A program made the position numbers and the translations under genes. Of a stretch of DNA of 64,000 nucleotides, positions 57,263 through 64,000 are shown one piece after another. The DNA is taken from contig NC_134949.1 in the NCBI RefSeq assembly GCF_965638725.1, positions 13,328,951 through 13,392,950 of the forward strand. Reading direction: 5' to 3'. The notes under the pieces were generated by a model. It did not search any database. It saw only the letters and a program-made list of their open reading frames with translations, and was not told the origin of the DNA. Within the stretch, counting starts at the first letter, position 1. Every line of letters starts with the position of its first letter. This DNA comes from Aptenodytes patagonicus. Lineage: Eukaryota > Chordata > Aves > Sphenisciformes > Spheniscidae.

Positions 57263-60200
57263 ATTATTGGTAAAAACACTTGAGTTTAAGCAACATAAGT
57301 TTGAGTAAGCTCTTGGTTAACTTAAAAAACAGTATACTTTGGCAGCAGTGACTGTAATGAGTATTAGAGCTTCCAGATTTCAACCTTAAGGAAGTAAGCT
57401 TGCAAGTTAGTTCAAAAAAAGTAATCATTCAAGAACACACACATAAAACAACTTATGATGAAATAGTCAACAGTATTTACATATGTACATACATATTACA
57501 CACTCAAACATAACATTTGTAAATGAAGGTTTGTAATAATTTTCTTCTGGTCTGTTGGATCTGTATTAGCCACGTTTCCATAAAAAAAGCTGCGTACAAG
57601 ACTGATATCCCAAGTTTAAAAAAGAAGTTACATTTCACTCCTCCCCCTTCCCTCCAAGATGCGCTCATAGCTCATTTTATTGTTTGGAAGCTCTCACATT
57701 GCTGGAGTAAGTAAAATGGTAGTTCTGCTTAGTTCAACTAATTATGTTGCTACACTGAAAAGAACGAGTGAGAAGATGGAGTAGTGAGGGAAAAAAAAGA
57801 GCTTGTGAATGGCAACTGAGGATGTCTTTTTTCAGTCCTGTGTTAACCACAATGCCCTGGAAAGACCTGAGATCATTTTGTTATACAGGCAATCTCAAAT
57901 CAGGTAAATATTCTTAAACTGTTGAGTCTTCCAGTCCCTTTCCACATCAGTTGTACTTAACTGTATTTTGCTTTTGTCAGCTTTTCTTTCTCGTTATACA
58001 ATGAACTGGGACACCATTTAAACACACTCAAAATTCATAGATCATCTGGATAAACTAAAATAAATTTTCCTTATCTAAATGGAAAATTATTGGAAAGCTG
58101 GATGAAGCTGGCTGCTAATGGATGGTTGCTTGGCAACTTTTTCCTTTCTTTTTCCCCGTACTCCCATAAATGGAATTACATAAAAAGTATGGAAGTATGT
58201 ATCTTATTACTGGATTTACTTATATTTTTCACTTTTAATTTAAAATTTGTGTTATGTTTATTTTATCCTATTAAGATGCCCTTTCTTTTACTTTACACTC
58301 ATCTTTAACTGATTAACATGAGTGTAATTTTCTAACTTTGTTACGTTTTTTCATGTTACCTCGCTATCTGAAGCTTGGCTATTCTACCAGAAAAAAAAAC
58401 CATAACAAACCAAACCCAAACCCAAATTCCAAAACAAATTTGTTTCCTTCAATCAGTGAAAAGTCCCATGAAATAAAGTACTGGATAATCCTGTCCTATG
58501 ATAAAGACTGTGGAGGAAGATTTTGCTGAAAAGGGGAAAGGGAAGGGCATATCCTTCGTATTTTTCTAGCAGGAAAAGGTGGATTTTCTGGCTCTGGGCA
58601 GGAACCTTTTAAATATAGGAATCCATGAGAAAAACAGAATAATACTTATGCTCAAATAGCTGTTCTGTACACCTGCATAACTTTTCTCTATACCCATACC
58701 AGTAATAAGTTCATATTCGCTTGCTACCAACAGCTCCCCACCAGAGTACTCTTCAAAATCTCTTGAAGAAAATTCCAAGAAAAAGTGAGCACAATCTGAG
58801 GTTACACACAATCTAAGGGAGTTCTTGTATATCCTTCCAGCCTGACTGCAGGTCCACTAGGCCCTGGACATAGGACCATAGTAGTTTCTCTGAGGCTGGA
58901 ACGTGGAAGTAGATGAGATGTTGGTAAGAAAGAGGTGTCAGAATATGAATGGGAATTAAAACCACGGAAGGGAGAGGACCCACCTGATAAATAAGATACT
59001 CTTCCATGTGAGCAAAACTAGTGAAATCTGGCCCTAACTATACATCAACACCTCCTCACCCTCGCATTAAGTGCAATGGGCTTTTACATTCTCCATTTTA
59101 ACAGACTATATTCAATCTTTTCTGACAGTCAGCTCAAAGCAGTACACCAAGGGACTCATCTGGAATTTCAAAACAAGTTTTCTGTAACTCAAATGTGATA
59201 TAAATAAGAACTCTAAGAACTCTGACATTCCCTGTTTCGAATTTCAAGGCTTTTTAAGCTTTTTTGGGACTCTCCAGAAATGAATAAAACTAAGCCAAAT
59301 TTTAAACTCAAAAAGATGATGCAATCTGAATGTTGGTCTAACTCCTTGCACTCTTTTGATAAAAAGCATCAAGAAAAGCATGGAAGATAAATATAGCCAC
59401 CAGGAAGAAAATACTGGTTAACATCAATTACTCATAATCATTATGAAAGTGAAACTTTTGAAGGCTTCCTAGGAAAGACTTAATTTCAACAGTTCCTAGA
59501 ATTTCTTCATTTTGGAGAAATGATGGAGCTAACACATGTTTCTAATTATGTTTGCAGATACTGCAAAATAACTAAAATGTATTCTAAGCTCAAATGGAAT
59601 AATAACAATTTCCACCTCTTCATTCTAAACTGTAGGTTTTGTAATTATAACAAGACATTGTGACTGCACTTAATGTTATTTTAACACATAGAATAATCCA
59701 ACATTTTATATTAATGTTTATTTCAAACATCTGAAAGGTCTCATCAAGCAACTCTTTTGCCTCATAAGAGGAGACAACAGAAAAATTTCAAGGGATTAAT
59801 GTATTTTATAGTTTGTATATACTCAGGATTTCAGTATAATATTAGCCACTTGGCAAATGGCTCTTCTGGTCAGTCTGCTACATGTGGTTTGGAATTTTCT
59901 CTCTGTTTATTTGACGAGCTTTTCTTGTCTCTTTTGGATTATATTTAAATGTTTAAACATTCAGGGAAGAAAAAGGATAAATGCTCCTCTTTGAACAGAA
60001 AGCTCTGTATCCTCTGGGAAAACCCTCATTGAGTCCACACTGTTTGGACACTTACCACACAGCTCAAGCGCTTCTTAGTCTGGGGAGAAGGCAACACCAT
60101 CTCCCGTTGACTTTTCAAGGGTTATGTCGACATTGCAGGGGGGCAACAGGTGCAAGCATGCTGGACCCACGCTATGACTATTGCATTTCTATCCGTATTG

Positions 60201-61663
60201 CTGGCTATAAGTCTCCACAGAATCCATTTCATCCTTTAGAAGAGGTGAGCTAGGGATATCTGCTGGTGTTTGGCTTGCCTGTGCCTGATGATACCTCCAA
60301 ATTATCTAGACAAAAGCTTGGACCTGTGATAATGCACTAAGGGAACTGAAGCTTTCTCCTCAAGTTCAGTCCATTGCTCAGAGCAAGTTTATAACTGAGC
60401 TTGCACTTGTGCTAGAACAGTGCAGAACTGTCTACACAGAAATGGAAAACAAGGAGCATATGCTCCAGGTCCTTAGCATCACTGTTGCCATCAACCAGAA
60501 CTGAGAGTGATATGCTAACAATAAAATGAAGAAAAATGCAGTATACTAACTTGGCTTCTAAATGGCTAAACAATGGGTTACATTGTTCTCAATTTCTGAT
60601 AATTTCTATGACTTCTCATTACTTCTGAAGATCATGTCCTGGCTATGTCAAGATGGGGCACCCAAAAATGAAGGAACAACAATTAAAAACCTATAGAGGT
60701 AGTATTTGTGACCTGTGTAGCAATGGATTTATCTTAAAAAAAAAAAACCAAAACCAACAAACTGCTCTAAAAACTACCAGTCCTGATGCCAGGGAATGTA
60801 ATGGTCTTAAGGACTTCTGTGACAATTTAATCTGATTTCCCAAACAATACACAGGACAGTTTTTACCTTCTTCACCACTTTTGCTACAGGGTTTGAAGTA
60901 TGCACTTCAATACCACAAGAAGAGACAATTTCTTAGAATACAAAACTCATTATTGGAATCAGCCAGTGAGACAATTCCCACTGACTTTGGAATAGGGATG
61001 AATCCTAAGCCAGTTAGAGCCAGAACCACTTAACTCTGAATGCTGTTGACAAATAAGCTAATATAATTATTTCATGGCTTGCTAGATTTAAAAATAGATT
61101 AAAAACCAACTGGAATTGTTCCAATTAAACTTTCCAAGTTTTTCTTTTAAAATTCAATTTAGAAAAATGGTTAAAGGCTAATGTAAATTAGACCAGGTCT
61201 ACTTACCAAATGGCCTTACTTTTTACAGCAATGAAATTTGGTCCAATTTAGGAAAACGCAGTGAAAATTTTCCTGAACATCTACAATGAAATCTGTTCCC
61301 TTTCAGCTAAGCTAGGATTTCTCCCTCAAATATTCTTTTGCAACACAAGGTCAACATCAGAGTCTTTTCAAATCAGACTGCATTAGAAAACAGTTTTCCA
61401 GGTAGAGGAAATAGTGTAACAAGTCATTTTGCCATATAGGGTAGGTTTTTTCCACATAAACTCCAGGTCATTTGTAAAGTTTAAATGGCAAGGAATGAAA
61501 GCAATTACTTCAATCTTTCTTTTTTTCCCCTAATCTGTGCAGAGCCCCTACATATCAAAAAAAAGTAATTCTTGGCATTTTCCAGAATATTTTGTTTACA
61601 TCATTTTTATTACAACACATAGTAAAGCAAAAAATAAACTTCATGTAACACAAGAGAGGAGCA

Positions 61664-61790
61664 GAATCAGAAAAATTGAGGCTGGAAGGAACCTCTGGAT
61701 GCCATTTAGTCCAACCTCCTGCTCAAAGCAGGGCTAGCTTCAAAGTTAGACCAGGTTACCTCAGGGCCCTGTCCTGTCAATTTTTGAAAA
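61664..61790 (-). mobile_element. CR1 LINE 3'-end remnant
   Basis: On the + strand it reads GAGGCTGGAAGGAACCTCTG, then TTTAGTCCAACCTCCTGCTC and CAAAGCAGGGCTAGC, the reverse complement of a CR1 3' UTR. The terminal ATTCTATGAT units are degraded. Confidence 0.75.
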
Positions 61791-63695
61791 TACAGTGACT
61801 GAATAAGGATGCAGTGGCTGAATAAATATTGCACCAGTTATAAGACAGTCTGATGTACCAACAGCTCTCTCTACTTTTCACCCAAAAGAAGATACTGACT
61901 TGTCGTGAAGTACTGAGTCTAAACACTGTCTTACTTTGTCTCACTTGCATATTTTTTCCAAACCATGCAGTTAAAGACTGGAATGTATTGCATTTAGACT
62001 TTAGGAAGCATAAGGAAGGCAAAAAAAGTTGCCAGAATAGAGGATAATAATTAAGCTGGTGTATTTAAGATACTGATTCTTTTCAATAATCAAATTTAAG
62101 TAATTAAATTATTTCAGACTGCTTTCCAGCATTTATAAGAAACAAGAAAGAAACATCCTCAGTGAGGCTCTTACTTGCCTTTGACGATAGAGGGGGCCAA
62201 AGATGACTAACTAGACTACGCACCATATGTTTAGATGACTCAAACTCTGGTTTTAATGCGAAGTGTTCTATCACAATTTATATATGCCCAGTAAATATCA
62301 TCATTACACTTTTTATTCAGTCATTTACATCACTCATTTTTTCAATATGCCTCAAATATTCACACAGAGTTATAGAAGACTAACACTTCTAAAGTCATCT
62401 AGAATTTCTCTACTCAACAATATTTCAGGCTTCAGCACATATTTCAAAGTATTTTAAGACAAGAAGGTAAAAATCACTAAAGTAATACTGTAAATATTTA
62501 ATTACACCATAAATTGTAGTTATCAGTATTTCAATGCAATTCTGCATTCCCTTTTGTAGATTGGGAAACATTTAAAGTACAAACAGGAACAGCTACACTG
62601 CAGGTATTTAGGGAAGGATATGCCTTGTTTAAGTAATCACTCATTATTCCAGAGAAAGGTTATGATGGTAGAAGGTAAAGAAAAATGTGGTATGATTTTT
62701 AAATTAATGCTGTCATTAGAGTTAACAAATAAGGTAGAATCCCTCTCATCTGTAACTACATACACACTGACAGGCAGTAGATTTTTTAGGATAAGTATGG
62801 GAAGCCGCCAGGAAAAGCCTATTTATTAGCCTTTCAAGTAGAAAAAGATTTGTCACTGAGTTTTTTCAACATTTAATTTAGGTGATAAACAGCTATACCT
62901 GAACTCAGGAGGCTATTGGTTGCACAAATGCATTTCTCTCCTGATGTTTGTGATGAACAAACTTATAACAAAGTAACAAGTACATTTGTATGTAAATCTG
63001 TTTTCCCTTAAAAGTGCTATTTTTACAGGGAAAAAAAATCACCTTTCTAAGCCACTTCTATTTGGAAGCTAAAATAATTTAAATAGTTTAACAAAGTGAT
63101 TTTTTGTATTTCACGACGTGCTTCACAAATTATTTTGCCCTCTTTCCTATTCCAAGAAAACCATAAATGTAATGAATAAGAAGATAGCATGCACTTTTTA
63201 AATATTGCATATCATTATTTCACAAAGTGAGGGCATAATGTTTATGGTTCCTTGAACTTTGTTGTCTAAAGGAAAGTGACTTGGCTGCATTGGTTCCACA
63301 TACAACAAGCCAGTAACGCAGAAGACAAAAGTCAAACACTAAAAAAAATGAGCCTGAAAAATTATTAATATCTACTCACTTTATTTTGATATGGAGTCTT
63401 TTATACCGATACACCATTGAAAGGCTCATAGTCTACTACAAAGTATTTCACATAAAAAGCTATATGCAGATGATGCTACATAAACAAGACAAAACTGAGA
63501 GTGGGGGTAAAGTAAAGGCATACATGAAAAACATTAATACCTACTCACGGTAGATCTAGCACTGTATTGCCTTACACAGAATTTCTACAATTTTACTTTT
63601 TTAATTACAGATGGATCAGCCAGGCACCCTTTAATGAAAAATAAACTGCTGAAAAGCTTTCTAAAACTAACAAATAACAACTAGAAAAAATAATA

Positions 63696-63979
63696 TCATG
63701 AATTCTTTCCCAAGGCATAGTCCATAACAGTAGTTTTGTCCCCCAGTTCATGGGAAAAAGCAGTCCCTACATGGAAAATATCAAAATCAGGCACCATCAA
63801 GATGATACAATGCGTGAGAAAATACTGCATCTGGTGGCCAATTGTCTCTCGCATGGCTCCGTAAAAGCGGGGATAAGAGACCGGTAAGATAGGCATTTCA
63901 GGAAAGGAGATAGCTTTCCTGCTATCACCTGTTTGGCCATTAATCTCGAAAGGAGGATACTGAGTATCCAGTCCAGTCT
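63696..63979 (-). other. Unassigned open frame at right edge
   Basis: Roughly 94 codons from stop to stop on the - strand, with an internal ATG at 63896 and ending YALGKNS before TGA. The sequence (PEMPILPVSYPRFYGAMRET, GHQMQYFLTHCIILMVPDFD) has a balanced, protein-like composition, better than most chance frames here. It does not match the expected CCDC146 N-terminus or FGL2, and I do not recognise it. It could be a processed pseudogene piece, an old repeat ORF or chance. Confidence 0.2.
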
Positions 63980-64000
63980 TTCACCAGTTGGTTTAATTGG

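Larger units (their letters stand above)
50074..64000 (-). other. CCDC146: CCDC146 5' intron region, no exon identified
   Basis: 13.9 kb of AT-rich sequence. It holds the CR1 at 54920-57262, a CR1 tail near 61664 and short A-rich repeats. I looked for an exon coding the expected N-terminus ending before LFTAGK and did not find one. FGL2, which lies in a 5' CCDC146 intron in mammals, is not here. Confidence 0.5.

Noticed and set aside
58813..59007. Frame starting MEEYLIYQ followed by GTGGGT, considered as the missing CCDC146 first coding exon
   Set aside because: Far too short before the donor and no similarity to the expected acidic N-terminus or the residues before LFTAGK.
62160..62240. Possible - strand exon with GTAAGA donor
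   Set aside because: Translation shows no similarity to CCDC146 and the upstream acceptor is weak.
1..64000. Search for CRISPR arrays, operons, phage or plasmid features
   Set aside because: None present; the sequence is vertebrate nuclear DNA.

Overview
The window is nuclear DNA from a bird. The base composition, long introns and splice signals are vertebrate. Several CR1 LINE copies carry the typical avian 3' end (direct ATTCTATGAT-like units, no poly-A tail), and there is a solo endogenous-retrovirus LTR of a kind common in neoavian birds. I see no bacterial genes, CRISPR arrays, operons, rRNA or credible tRNA.

Two protein-coding genes lie tail to tail. On the + strand, about 534-7620, are the last seven coding exons of a gene I identify as GSAP (gamma-secretase activating protein); its 5' part lies left of the window. 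On the - strand, about 8550-50073, are 17 exons of CCDC146, a coiled-coil protein of centrioles and the sperm axoneme. All exon junctions were fixed by splice sites plus codon phase, and for CCDC146 also by co-linearity with the human protein as I know it. The 17 exons join into an unbroken frame of 903 codons plus stop, co-linear with human CCDC146 except for its first 50 or so residues. The exon for that N-terminus was not found and probably lies beyond 64000. The GSAP-CCDC146 tail-to-tail order is the same as in human 7q; FGL2, which sits inside a 5' CCDC146 intron in mammals, is not in this window.

Layout: 1-7620 GSAP 3' half; 7620-8550 short intergenic stretch; 8550-13780 last four CCDC146 exons, fairly compact; 13780-20810 a 7 kb intron with a GC-rich patch (about 14400-14790) and an old CR1 (about 16490-17660); 20810-27490 six exons; 27490-31850 an intron with a 598 bp solo LTR and a G-quadruplex motif; 31854-36694 five exons and a CR1 fragment; 36695-44920 and 45130-49990 long AT-rich introns; 50074-64000 the 5'-most intron seen, with a 2.3 kb CR1 whose reverse-transcriptase frame is broken by only one stop codon.

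The two genes have no known shared pathway; they are neighbours by conserved synteny. I found no convincing new biological system. The points most worth checking are the missing CCDC146 N-terminal exon, the nearly intact CR1, a possible antisense promoter and first exon near 14240-14335, and an unassigned open frame at the right edge.
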